Part shown: piece after piece, positions 46,361-63,601 of the stretch | Position numbering within the stretch: the stretch's first letter is position 1 | Layout of the letters: each line of letters begins with the position of its first letter | Assembly (NCBI GenBank): GCA_964023275.1 | Contig: OZ029927.1 | Location: forward strand, 23,636,980-23,700,979 | DNA: 64,000 nucleotides | Direction: 5' to 3' | DNA from: Norana najaformis | Taxonomy: Eukaryota; Annelida; Clitellata; Crassiclitellata; Hormogastridae | The notes under the pieces: generated by a model | Seen by the model: only the letters and a program-made list of their open reading frames with translations | Told to the model about the DNA's origin: nothing | The model's database searches: none | Made by a program: the position numbers and the translations under genes

Positions 46361-47639
46361 TATTATTGAGCTTGTGTACGTAATGGGATCAACATATAAA
46401 TCAATATTCATTAGTGTTTGTCCGAGAAATTCGTAGAAAGCCGGGTCAACGCGAACATCTCAATACACTTTCATTGGCAAATTATATGCAATAATGGTGC
46501 ACATGGATGGTATTAGTAGAAGGACGAAAACATTCAATTTGTCGCTTATGAAAATTCTTTATTAGTTGACATGTGCTTATAAAAATCTGATCCTTTTTTC
46601 GTCTCACAATTTTAAGAAACATTCTCGGCTCGTATTAAGACGCACCTTTTCTGTAATCTTCGATAGCCACCCTACAGCGCCTTTGTGAGTTTCTTAAAAT
46701 GCGCTATACAAGTGCTTGGATACATGCATACGATTCATAGCAGATCCTCATCCGCCATCTTTCTTTCCTAATGCAATGGAAGATTTTTGGCCTAATATTA
46801 TAACTGATTGACCAAAGATTGTCACTTACGTCATGTCGACAACATCGACGATTTTCCGCAAACTGGTGTTGGTGCACTTCATTTCGAAAGAATTTTAAAT
46901 AAATACGGGAAAAGCCACACGTTTCGTTAAATGCAAAATAGGCATCGAACATTTCGCAAATATTAGGCTTTTCGTGCGCGTCAAATGGAAACCAGTATAG
47001 CTTATACATTAAACGCCTGTTATGGTTTCTTTTTCCGTTGTATAATAATAGATCATTATTGTGGGAGGTTGTTTTTTGAGGGTAGCCTCTTGATTGAACA
47101 ATTTTGTATAATTTCTTAATTAGATTATATTGAATTTCAGTCTGTCAGATACAGAAAGAAAATTGATACATTACTAATAAGGTTTCTCTTTTGAAGAGTT
47201 TTATTCTCGTGACCGTCATTTTGTAGAATCTCATAGATGTATATTACGTTCATAGGACTGTGAGAGTTTCATTGAAGGTATATCGCTCAGTTTAGATGGT
47301 GTTGAATAATTCTGATTACTTGGAAATAACCACAGTTTTGGCTTGATTTTCGGTTGACATGCTATGCATTAGACGCTGGCTTCATAGACCTTTCTAGTAA
47401 TAAGACTGAACATAACTTAAGGCTACAATTTTTATCCAATCAAATCTAATCTAGAGCAGTAATCATAATTCAAATGCATCAATCGGTGGTCGCTTCAAGT
47501 GAAATCGTAGTAAAACTCGTAATCCGTTGGAGAAGCCCAGACGTAATCCGATGTAGGCCTACCAGGGACCAAAATTCAGGTTATGATGTACAAGCAAGTT
47601 TAACAAGATGGTGATGTACTGTAATCATGTATAAGTATA

Positions 47640-47960
47640 TCATGCTGGCATGTGCTTCACTTGTCGATACTACCCCGGCATACATCAGAGAGCTATGTAT
47701 TCCAGCTCGAGTCAGCTTGGTCGGCAATCGTTGGCTAATCAGCCCGTGGAGATATGGCAGTTCCGCGCTACCGCACTTCAACTCGAGCCCTTTGTGGCTT
47801 TTTATGTATTTGGCCATCCTCCTGGAACAGTCTGCCATTGCTTTCCCGTACTGTTGTATTGGACTGTGCAGCAAACATTTTCAGACTGTCTTAAAATGCA
47901 TTTATTTGCATCTATTAGATAGTCATGATTGTTTCGCTTTTGTAAGATACCTAAAAGGCG
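47640..47960 (+). mobile_element. CR1/L2-like LINE 3' remnant upstream of gene E
   Basis: Encodes SLVDTTPAYIRELCIPAR and, further on, FSDCLKMHLF, the usual start and end of the LINE C-terminal region, without strict frame conservation. Same location as the remnant before gene C. Confidence 0.55.
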
Positions 47961-48090
47961 CTATATTAAGTCTCCTGATTCTTGTTATACAGCTTAGCCT
48001 ACATGACGTGTTACAGTCTGCAACGCTGGAGTTGAAGCCAAATCCTCGCCTTTATTCAATCGACAATCAAAATCGATTTGAGATAATAAA

Positions 48091-51000
48091 ATGGAAAATT
48101 GGAATCCTTACCTCGTGTTTCTGATCGTTTACATTTGTGAATCAGTTTGCGGCGAAAGAGACAGTAAGTCTTTAACATACAATTCATCAAGGTCTCATCA
48201 ATTGTAGTACATAGAGCCATTTGAATTTTATTGCTTTCTTTGTAATTAATCATTCCTCATTTCCCAGACTTTTTTCAGTATTCAACCGGGTCTTCTCATT
48301 CTGTTTTTTCAGGTCATACTTAAGATTAGAACTCTTCTTGGTGAACGAGCTTTTTGTTTTTCTGAGTTTAGATTTTGGAACCCTCCCCCTGCATCTGTTT
48401 GTTCTGCTCAGTCGCTAGTGGCATTTTGTTTTTAACTTAAGACTTACCTTTTTCAAATTGCTTGTCCACCAAAGGATGCCTCTTTGTCTTGTGGACTGAC
48501 CTTTTGGATATTGATCTGATTGCGGCTTGGCTTTGGTGCGCCATCGGTTAATGCTTTGTGCATTAGATACCGGCGCTATAGAAGTTAATGGCCCAGTATC
48601 AAAACAAGTTTCATTTAAAAATTTTGAGTAATGCTATAATATATGTAAGTTTGTAGTTTTGCTAGTTAAGATTTACATAGCGGCTGTGGTTGTGTAGAGG
48701 AAGATAAATATTTCTAGTATGGAACCCAGGCATGAAGCTGAAGTATTTTCGGATACAACTTCTGCATTGTTTCAGTTCGAAAGCCGCCAACCATTACAAA
48801 AAATCCACGCACACATATCATCTACCGGAGTGATGAGTCAGTTACTTTGGAATGTGAAGCTGAAGGAGAACCCGGCGTAGCGTAAGTCATTAACTGGCAC
48901 GTTGGATCTTATTTTATGAATGTATTTATGTGGCTGGACGTTTGTGTTTATTTAATTCATGTATATGGTATCTATATTTAATAACTAATCCCTATATAGT
49001 ACTCTTCATGGCCCGAAATGATGAGAGTGTTCGATAAGAACAAGTCCGACTGTCGTTCGAATGAAGCTCTCACAGCTGAAGAAGCATTAGTTCTTAAAGC
49101 AATAAAATACATTGCAACTGAAATTTGTCAATGCTCCGTTACAAAGACCAGTGGGGCACATGGAAGCCCTGCAACAGAAACATTATGAACCGTGGCAGAC
49201 TGGAAAAGATAAGTTTTCAGTGTAGTGCGAAAGGTAATCTTGGTAAAAGAGTTGCGAACATGATGAGGTAAGGAGTCCCAGAGAGTGGTACTAGCAACCG
49301 TGAATGCGCCCCGGGCAAAGAAAAGACTTGTGTCAGGAACTAAGTACTTCCGAAAGATGCTAGTCGATGACAGGACTAAACCCGTAGGATTCGTAGGAAC
49401 CTGTCTTCCGGTTTTCGCAGCCTCGTGGAACTCTACGAAGAGCTCTGATACGAAATTTGAATTTTCATGAAATCGATCAGCTATTGATGTCTTGTGTAAT
49501 AATATAACGAAGCTATATAAGTTTTCAGATTAGAGTTTATAAGAACGGAATTCCGTCCATATCGCACAGCTGAGGCAATATGCTCGTGCTGCATTGCAGA
49601 ATTTCGCTGAATATAGAAATTAGATAAGAATGAAAAAATGAAATATTAGTGCCATATGATTACTGATCACACAGCACAACCTTTCCGGGGTGAACAGTCG
49701 ATACCTATTGCACGGTTTAAAATTAACAAACTTAAAATAGATAGAATGTTTTCATGATCTCGTAGATATGAATGGAAAAAGAATGGTTATGAATTAAAAC
49801 AAAATCTTCCAAATATCCAGAGAGGTTCAGAAGGTAAAATAACAATAGAACCAGCCACATCAATGGACGAAGGATTCTACCAGTGTTTTGCTAAAAATCA
49901 GTATGGCACAGCTCTCTCAATCACGGCACATGTTCAGAGAGCAGTTCTTGACTCCTCTGCGGGAACTCCTACTGTTCTTCAGAAAACCGTTCAAGAGGGG
50001 ATGCCGTTTCACATTCAGGTCGATCCACGCAAAAGTTTCCCGAAGCCTAGGTATGGTTGGGAGATGGCAGTTGACACTGTGGACAAAAATCCAACTGCAC
50101 TACGGCCTTCGAAAAGGATACAAATCGCTGAGAATGGTAAGACCAAACTTCACTTAATACTAATTGTTCTTCTCCGTGTTCTATCCTCAGGCACGTCCAG
50201 GAAAAAGCCCATGACGTCTTTCTTCTCTGTTCTGTGCCACCTCCTTAACATCTGTGTATACTCTTTTGATCCTTTTTTATCCATTCAGCGATTTAAATCT
50301 CGGGCTAATACGGTCCATGCACGAGGACCTTTAACGGTGTGGTGCCAATTCAAACGGGCAGAGGTGGTGAAGGATATCACCCAATAAATTCATTGCAAGA
50401 ATAAGCAGGATCACGGCCATACGGTTGTTTTGTAAAACCTATAGATTTACATTCATCCATCATCTAGCGCATCAGCATAGCCTTTTGTCTCCCAAGGGCT
50501 TTGTTTCTTTGAATTCGTCCTATCACTGTCCTACGGTTTGAATTCACGCGAATTTTAAAAAAATGCAAGTAAGATTTTGAAACCATTTAAGTTTTATAAT
50601 TTCACAACAGGCGGTCCATGCAATACAAAAAATTCCTTTATGACTATTTGCTTAATAATTCTCAGCGTTTGGTGTACATTTATGGTTTTACTGGAACTTG
50701 CTACAAGTGTTGATTTCACATATTTCAAACTGTTCAAATATTAATACGCAGTTTTCTGTCTCATGTGTTGCTTGCGTTAATTACTTTTTCGTATTTGCGT
50801 TAGCTATTTTTTCAATTGATTTTCAGGGGATCTCTACTTTGGTTATGCTCTTCTGGAAGATAATCTTGGTGGAAGAATTTACAAATGCACAACTTTCAAC
50901 CCTCTCCTTGATATCACAGCACGAGGAAGTTATACGCAACTAACGGTGACAAGAAGTAAGAACATTTAGTAACCAGTAATATAAAATCTGCCAATAAATA

Positions 51001-54000
51001 TTTAGTTAAATAATTCTTACGAGCTATTTTCTATCAGTAAGACAAATTTTATTTATTGACTACATATTTCTTAATGTATTTCATGCCTTTGTCATGTTTC
51101 AGATCCAGCAGGTATAAATCCATTTGCTCCAACTTTAGGATTTGCATCCGAAATACAAACTGTTGCTGTCATTGGAGGAAGTGTAACACTTAGATGTTTC
51201 TTCTCTGGATAGTAAGTCTATCGATGTTTCGCATTTCTAATGAGTTATTACTTTGTTAAAGAAAACTCAATGCTTTAATCTTCTCCGCTTTAGATGATTA
51301 ACAGGAAAGATGACTTTGATGCAAGTTTGTCCCCAGCCAACTATCCTTTCACATAGGTCTCCTGTGAACTTATGGAAACCTGATAAAGACTAAAAATGTG
51401 GTCGAGTCAGTGAGTGAGTTTTTCTGTCAGTCAGTAAGCCAGTCTAATCAGTTATGTTTTTTATCGACTTTGTATGAGTTTTCCCATGCACTGTCATATA
51501 TATTTTTCAGCCCGGAGCCAACAATTTCCTGGTCAGGGCCAAGGAATACGCTTCCCATTGGAAGATACACGCTGAATACTTTTTATACAGAATTCACCAT
51601 AAACAACATAACTGCATCTGATGAAGGAGACTACGTCTGCACTGCTTCGAATACCCAAGGAGGCAACACACACATACTTCAGATACGTGTTGAAGGTCTG
51701 TCTTATATAATTTATTTTCGTGCCTTCACATTCGGGACTCGAAACATTTTTGTCTTCATTACACTGGCTTTCTCTCTCATTTGACTGCTTCTTGAAATTG
51801 ACCCGATTGCGGATCTGTGGCGGAATACCTATTACTTTAAGAAGCTGTGAATAAACTGGTTCCATGACCTAGTCTTTTGGTTCTTAAAAAATCCAGAGAT
51901 TAAGGATGTGATTATAACGGCGCTATATAGATGTTCTATGATTAAATAAGATTGCATAACTATTGATTTAGATGGATTATACGCCCGATAAACATTGCAA
52001 AGTGAAATTAGGACCTAATAATCATCAGTTACCTGCATAATTCTATCGGATAAACTCTTCCGTCTTTTTTACACGTAGCTTATAGGCATTCAGCTACAGC
52101 CTGTAACATGTGTTATAATAAAGTTGATTAGTTGCGACAGTAGCCGATAATCTTGAATTACTGCATCTTCAATTCTTCAGCGGTGCCTAGGTTTATCAAT
52201 GAATATGATGGTCCGTACGACGTCAATGTGACGGAAGGCGATTCGTTTACCTTCAGTTGCGATGCTGACGCTAAACCCGAGGCTAAGATTGTCTGGCTTC
52301 AAGATGGAGAGGAATTAGACCGTAAGTAATGTTGCAACATACATTTTAGAACTGAATTTCTTTCTCCACTGGTTGTTGAGTAGTTGCTAGTATTATCATA
52401 ATAGATACACAGTAGTTGTTCGCGTCAGAATAGGCTAGTAAAGAGTAGTAATGCTTGAGGCACTCATGTTCCTTACTATTTTAACTTTAAAAATATTTAT
52501 AATTTATGTCCCATACTCCACAAGTGAGACATAGGGGAGGCGCACAACTCCTTTTCTAGCCCTTTGGCCGGCAGTGGCCGAATCCCACGGTTCTGGACAC
52601 GGGGCCAGTGCATCGCAGGACTTGCCGTTTACTTCCCAGCTTAAGCCGGTACCAAATTCTACTGCTTGGTGGCAGAGGCACGTGTGCGCAAACAACTTTT
52701 CCAGAGTCGTTACACGTAGTCGAACCCGCAGCCGCATGATCACGGACCAAACGCGTTACCGAAAGACCACCGTGTAATTTAATTATTATTGGTCATTACA
52801 ATTGGTTAGGTAATTGATTTCTTGTAGCTAACAATCCTCGCAGGAGATTTAGATTTAGCAACAACAAGAAAAATCTGATGATCAGAGACGTTTGTCGAAA
52901 CTGCTCTGACCGGGAGAGCCAAACAGACCTAACGGTTATTCAGTGCAACGCAAGCAACGTTCACGGATACGCCTTTGCTTCGGGTTATCTGAACGTTCTT
53001 AGTAAGTAGGTTCATATTTGATAACAATCAACCTTCATAATTGATGACAAACAACCTTTATTTCGAATTTCGAATGCAACGAAAGTACAAATATAATGAC
53101 GAACACTTATCTAGTCTACAATAGTTCAATGGAGATTAAGCTGGCTAGTCTTGTCTTGGCTTGCCTTGTTTTGCCAGGTGTAGCCTGTCTTGTCTGGTCA
53201 GGTCTCATCTCATCCAATTCTATTCTATCTAATCCTATCCTATCCTGTCCTGTCCTGTCCTGCCCTGTCCTGTCCTGTCCTGTCCTGTCCTGTCCTGTCC
53301 TGTCCTGTCCTGTCCTGTCCTGTCCTGTCCTGTCCTGTCCTGTCCTGTCCTGTCCTGTCCTGTCCTGTCCTGTCCTGTCCTGTCCTGTCCTGTCCTGTCC
53401 TGTCCTGTCCTGTCCTGTCCTGTCCTGTCCTGTCCTGTCCTGTCCTATCCTATCCTATCCTATCCTATCCTATCTGATCTTCTGTTACACTAATACCCTT
53501 GTTGCCTTAATACACAAAGCATCAGTCCTTAATAGCTTTGAAGGGAAACAGCTATCAGTAACCAAAATCAATCAGACTTAGATGTATGCCCAGAATGGTT
53601 TAAATAGGCTTATATAGTTTGCAGGACAAGAACTACCCATCGGACAGGGAGATTAAAGAGGTATGAGATGTTCCAAGGAAGAAACAAACTGACTCTGGAT
53701 GGATTTGTTAACTTGAATTGCTAATTGGAATGGGTGTATCACACTTACTTTGTTGATTTTATTTCTAGGCAAAACCAAGGTAACTCTTCAAGGTAACACG
53801 AACGTTTCAGTCAACAAGTATGATGAATACCGAGTCCAGTTTAACTGCACTGTTTCATCAGACTCCAGCACTCCTCCAAACATTAGTTGGTTTAAAGTGG
53901 ACCAGAACAGTGACTATCCAATTCATGACGAATCGCCCTTCCTAAGTATAGCTGAGGGAGTCTTAACCATTCATGTCACTCCAGAACACGCTGCTAGGGG

Positions 54001-55613
54001 ACACAAGTATTTTGGAGTGTACAAGTGTATCGGAGACAATGGATACAGTACTGATTTTCAAACAGCGAGGCTTTCTGCCATCATAGCTGTTACTACAGGT
54101 AACTTGTCAACAGATCTATTCTAGTATAAACTAAAATATTCTAATCAGAGCTGACTTAATACAGCCCGTAATCACAGGCTGCAATAGTGGGTAAGCAAAT
54201 CGAAATAGGAATTTATGTTCCATTCCTAGTCACTGTCTGCGACAGTTGGACAGTCAGCCATTTATACATTTTTGTTTAGCAAGTATTCAGCAGTGACATT
54301 TTAAATTACACATTGCTAATAGTTAATTGCTAGTTGTTAGTTACTAGTTATTAATGTCTGTGTCCTCTTTTGGCAAACCGAAATTTACAGAATCAGTGAA
54401 GGATACAACCGTAGCATCAGAAGTACTTTCAACAACAGATGCAAGCGGTTCAAAAGACACAACTTTAGTATCAGATACAAGCATACAGCAAGATACAACC
54501 GTATCACCAGTGTTGGCTCCGGGAGGCTTTATGCTTCCAGGCTTCTGGGCTTGGATCATCATCGTCATAGCAATTCTTGTGTTGCTTCTTCTGTTCTTCT
54601 TCGTTTTTACAATCATTATCCAGTGCAAACGAAAGGCTTCGAATAGTTGTGAGTTATGGGAATTACATTTATGTGTTCTATGGTTTAAACTGCAATATAA
54701 CATTTTGTAAAATGTTTCTTAATATCCTGTCAGTAGATTTCAGTACGGATGCCTGGATAATAATTGTTTGCTTTTTTCTTGGTTTTAATTGCTCCTTTTA
54801 TATTCGCTTTTACTGTTTCTGTTCAGATTAGAGTATAACAACCGAAAAGATTATGATAAAGTGTTGATAGAAAATTCATCTTTACTCTTTTGTTTTCTAA
54901 AAACAATCTTTCCAAACTGCACGAAAATTTTACATTTACTAATGAAATTTTATAATAGAGAAGTAATTTTGTAAACTAGAGTGCTTGCGAGATGCGAGGA
55001 ATGCATAGACCACTAGAAATATGTATGTATGTTGAATCGAGTTATATGCAAGCAATTCTTATACAGAAACATTTTGCACGGGTATTTTGCTTATTTTCGA
55101 GTATACTTCAAATAACAGTCTCCTAATTGTTATGCTTCCTTATGCTTCCTTTTAGATACACTAAATAGAAGAGAGGATGAAAGGGGATTGCCAAGAGAGC
55201 CCACTGAACCAGATTACGAGACAATAGACGATATTTTTGAATCAGCTCAGATTAAGCAGGCACCTCTTTCGCTCAGCTCAGTTCTAACAACCAGACACCA
55301 TTGTGTACTTCCTAGGAGTGATACATATGTGCCCGATGGTGGGATTGGTAGTTCTGGCCTAGCCATTGCGAAGTCCACTCGCCAAACTGGACGCATCAAA
55401 ATCACAGAATTTCATGAGGGGTTGGAGAATATTCCGGAAGCCAGTGCACAATCAGGAGAGTCAAGTAAATACATGGAGTTGGCTGAGAGGGAACCGGTGA
55501 TCCCAAATGTGTACGCCGATTTGGAAGAGAACAAAGAAGAATTCGACCATGTTATGCATGCTTCTTACAGATATCCTTGGCGATCCAAAAGAATTAAAAG
55601 CTGGTTTATCTAG
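48091..55613 (+). CDS. Receptor gene E (type 2): complete five-Ig transmembrane receptor with ITAM-like tail
   Basis: Exons: 48091-48163, 48776-48881, 49766-50136, 50827-50955, 51103-51211, 51511-51695, 52181-52321, 52828-53001, 53769-54098, 54391-54648, 55156-55613, giving 777 residues in one frame. The signal exon begins MENWNPYLVFLIVYICES. Ig2 lacks the strand-B cysteine (HIQVDPRKS) and Ig4 has CRNC. The last three exons match gene A almost base for base, including intron lengths, whereas the 5' exons are closer to gene C. The tail has YETI and YMEL-x10-YADL, ending SKRIKSWFI. The stop TAG (55611-55613) lies at the junction of a short tandem duplication, so the second copy is 3' UTR. A possible AATAAA is at 56075-56080. 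Intron 2 carries a reverse-strand LINE end and intron 3 a SINE fragment. Confidence 0.88.
49020..49450 (-). mobile_element. CR1/L2-like LINE C-terminal fragment in intron 2 of gene E
   Basis: On the minus strand an open frame reads RKYLVPDTSLFFARGAFTVA, TTLWDSLPHHVRNSF and TLKTYLF, ending in a stop near 49128. The order (RGAF.VA, LW.SLP, LKTYLF) is that of CR1/L2 reverse transcriptase ends. The frame is intact, so the copy is fairly young. Gene C has no insertion here. Confidence 0.75.
50285..50455 (+). mobile_element. 5'-truncated SINE-like repeat (family I) in gene E
   Basis: Begins at GATTTAAATCTCGGGCTAAT, inside the element, and runs to GGCCATACGGTTG. The tRNA-like head is missing. Intron 3 of gene C does not have it. 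Confidence 0.6.
52520..52780 (-). mobile_element. tRNA-derived SINE-like repeat (family II) in gene E
   Basis: Same site and orientation as 24335-24570 in gene C, so inherited from their common ancestor gene. Confidence 0.65.
53216..53475 (+). repeat. Pentanucleotide array (TGTCC) in gene E
   Basis: A run of about 40 TGTCC units is flanked by TATCC units. The unique flanks match gene A, but the expanded unit is different (TGTCC here, CATCC in A). Confidence 0.9.
55470..55523 (+). other. ITAM-like motif, gene E tail
   Basis: Encodes YMELAEREPVIPNVYADL, one residue different from gene A in this stretch (V for A). Confidence 0.6.
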
Positions 55614-56374
55614 CGACCCAAAAGAATTAAAAGCTGGTTTATCTAAATTCTGCAATACCTTAAAGAATGTATGTGTTCTCACTCTGACGTTAACATATGC
55701 ATTACTTTCTTACTTATTTACTTGCTTACTTACTTACTTACTTACATGGAGTTTAACCCAAAATATACCCCTCGAAGAAATCCAATATTATTCTGCGATA
55801 TTGTGTTACATAGATTTTGCTTATTAACGATCAAAATTTCTATGGACTAAGAAAAAATGTAAAGACGACTGATTGATGTATGCGGTTTTTGTTAGATCTG
55901 TTAGTTTGCTCCGCGTTACTATGCTGACTGCGAAAGAGTTAGGCAGTTTGTTTTCTGAAGACAATCTTTCCAAACTGCACGGAAATTTTTGCATTTACTA
56001 ACGAAGAATTCGAGGAAGCTTGAGATGAAGGCTTTGCTACTTCAATAGCTAATAATTAATTCTACTTATTATTAAATAAATACATATATACTCTGTTTTA
56101 AAGACTTGAGATTTACTATGAAACAGGCAAGTTAAATTAAGTGGCCGTAAAAACCATCATTGAATGAAAGAGAATGAGGAGAAGAAAACAAGAGTGAGGT
56201 CTGGAATGACGAGTTTGCATTTGATGAAGCTGATGGATGCAGCCAAGTAAACAAAGTGGCCAAAAGCATAGCAAGCTTCATGTAGGCTCGTTTCGAGTGG
56301 GACATGCAACTGACCAAAGCCAGGACAATTCAAAATATGTTATTTTACGAATTCAGAATGCAACAAATATTTTT

Positions 56375-56670
56375 ATAGCGCCAATGTAGTCTAGTCGGTC
56401 TATATTCGAAAGATTTCAGGTTGAAGCATGTTAAAAGGAGTCCGTGTAACGACTCGTGACATGTTGGAGCACAGTTGTCTCTGCCACTAAACAGTGCAGT
56501 TTTGTACCGGCGTCCGTTGGGAGTAAACCGCAAGTCCTTCGATGCATTGGCCCCGTGTCCAGGACCTTGGGATTCGTCCATTGCCGGCCCGAGGGGCTAC
56601 GATCGGAAAATAAGCACCTCCTTCGCATGGTGAATGAGAGCTTGACTTCACTATGACTACATTTCGAAGG
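56375..56670 (+). mobile_element. tRNA-derived SINE-like repeat (family II), full length
   Basis: tRNA-like head GTAGTCTAGTCGGTCTATAT, then GTTGGGAGTAAACCGCAAGT and CCAGGACCTTGGGATTCG. Confidence 0.6.
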
Positions 56671-57299
56671 CGCTCCTCGCTAACATAATTGAAGTTTCTA
56701 AAAGGACACAAACAGTATACACTAGTCTTGGGCTCGAGGTTGTTCAAACGCATATCATTTCATAAGGGTGGTTGGGTTTCAGTGATATGGCTCTATATAC
56801 AGTCAAAACGGACAAAATCTAAAGAAGACAGCGCAGTCTTGGACATGGTGTACATCTGACAAAAACGGAGATAACTGAGCAAATTCAGCACATGCCAACC
56901 TAATAATTATATTAAATAAGCAAGCCGCATCATGAACTAATAGACTGGCTGCCGCGATAATTAGCGAACCGTTTGCTTAGTCGTTATGCACAATTACTTA
57001 TTTGTCACGGTTTATCTAATATCTGACCAATTTCTGCTGCATGCGTTCTAAAATATGACGCCGGATAATCAACAAAGCCCATCGCTTCATATCCAAGCCA
57101 AATAGATGACCTAACGTCCAGCTTAGCTTTTTAAACTCTGGAGTTGGTTGACTGTTCATATAAATTATGTATCACGTAATACCAAGACAACTGAAAATAA
57201 AATAAAGGAGGACGACATTGCTAATTCTATAGCTGTCTTATCGGCATTGACAGTAACGAGATGTCTAATATAATCTTATCTGTTGATCAACTTCTAGAG

Positions 57300-57535
57300 T
57301 GCCGCTATCATAATGTATATCAGTAAACGCGTGGGCCAAGGCGCGTCTGTGCGTGAGGATCTCCGGTTCGCAACCCCGAAGGTGGCTCGTTTCAAACATT
57401 TGAAACTGATATCTAGCATCGTCCGTGCAGGGGGTATTAAATGGCGTAGCGCTCAAACGGACAGCGGTGGTGAAGGATCTCACCCAAGCAGAGTCGAGGC
57501 CATACGGTAGCTATAGAAAACTGTACATTTTCATT
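57300..57535 (+). mobile_element. tRNA-derived SINE-like repeat (family I)
   Basis: Segmental-duplication copy of 3826-4058, differing by a few bases. Confidence 0.65.
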
Positions 57536-58106
57536 TATATTTACAAGCCATCGATGATGGTCGCCTGAAATAAAGCGAGCGTATTCAAATATCTTAGTCA
57601 GTGAAGAATCTCGCCTGAAATACGATATCTTAGAACAACATAGTCAAAACTAAGATGGATAAGCACGTTGAAACAGACGAGTGCTTTGTTGCCATCAAAC
57701 GGGACTTCATAAACGAATCATACGGTTTTCAGGAGGTCATGGCGGTCGCAGAGACGATCTTCTATTTTTTTACACAACTTATGTGTCGGATTATTAACAC
57801 ATGCAACCACTTAACGTCATTATGCGTTATCTGCTGGTTATATAGGGTAAACTTAATGTCCTGTTCATTCATTATCGTTCATTCATCTATGCTCTACAGT
57901 ATATAGTGCTCCGGTGTTTCCTGTGTATTTGTGGCAATCTAGAAAGAGAAAAACTGTTTAAGCTCGATTAACTGCTGTTTGATGGGACCGTCTTAATTAG
58001 TTTGTTCTTCAAGTGTCGTATTTAGAATATCCTTAATGCAAATCATCCCGAACTTACTCATCTGAACGTAAAACTTATTGTCAGTCACAGTGGAACTGAG
58101 CATAGC

Positions 58107-58230
58107 ACGTTTAGTAAATGCGTAGTTTAAGAACTCAACATTCATTGTTCAGTATATGCATAGTTCTAAGAACGTTTAGTATACGTGTGGTTCTCAAAAC
58201 GTAGCATTCATAGTTCAGTATACATGTTGT
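58107..58230 (+). repeat. Short tandem repeat (copy of 4640-4765)
   Basis: GTTTAGTA / GTGGTTCT / ACATTCATTGTT-type units in the duplicated spacer. Confidence 0.5.
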
Positions 58231-58823
58231 TGTAAGTGTATATCCAAACTTGCATCGTTGTTTGATATAAGGACCACTGAAAAGAATCCAGTCAGCCACG
58301 ATTTTTGATACAAAAGTGAGTCCAATGCTTTGGTGCACAATCTTTTCCCTCAATCATTTATTATCCAATACAATACAATAATATAATAAAATACATTTTT
58401 CAAGCGTCTTTACTTTCATAGGCCAAAACGGCGTTATATAACTTTGTTAGAGTTCATTTCATGGAAACTTTTAGCAGTGTAAATATAATATTTTCGCGGG
58501 ACAATCTTGAAATATGAAATCCTTTCTGCATAGCATAGGGACTTTATATACCTCATGGAAACTGAATGACACTTCTGGTATTCTTGAATTTCTTAATTTC
58601 AAAAAGCTGAAAGATGAAGGAAAATATACAGATCTTACTCACCTATAAGCTTATACATAACTAAAGTTGATATTTCATTTACAGTTTATTCATTTAGTGA
58701 TTATACTTTGGGATTTCTTTCTTCCATTGCTAGACCTTTGCACGCCCTTGGTGCATGGGCGTACTGTTCAAAGAAATTGAAAACAACTAATATTCAACAG
58801 GAGGACTGAATATTAAAAACAAA

Positions 58824-63601
<4,778 letters not shown>

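Larger units (their letters stand above)
41864..48090. other. D-E spacer
   Basis: No receptor gene. It includes the D 3' UTR, two SINE-like elements (42825-43365), a family III SINE (46090-46360), sequence similar to the B-C spacer (46380-47560) and a CR1/L2-like remnant before gene E. In 43440-46080 I see no gene, RNA or recognisable repeat; short open frames there look random. Confidence 0.5.
55614..58823. other. E-F spacer
   Basis: No gene. Almost base-for-base copy of the A-B spacer (2412-5361), but with a complete family II SINE (56375-56670) where A-B has a deletion. Confidence 0.75.

Noticed and set aside
53096-53581. 161-residue frame of repeated LSCPV and similar frames at 21-381
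   Set aside because: Pentamer array read in three frames. The real exon of gene E in this area begins at 53769 after an acceptor.
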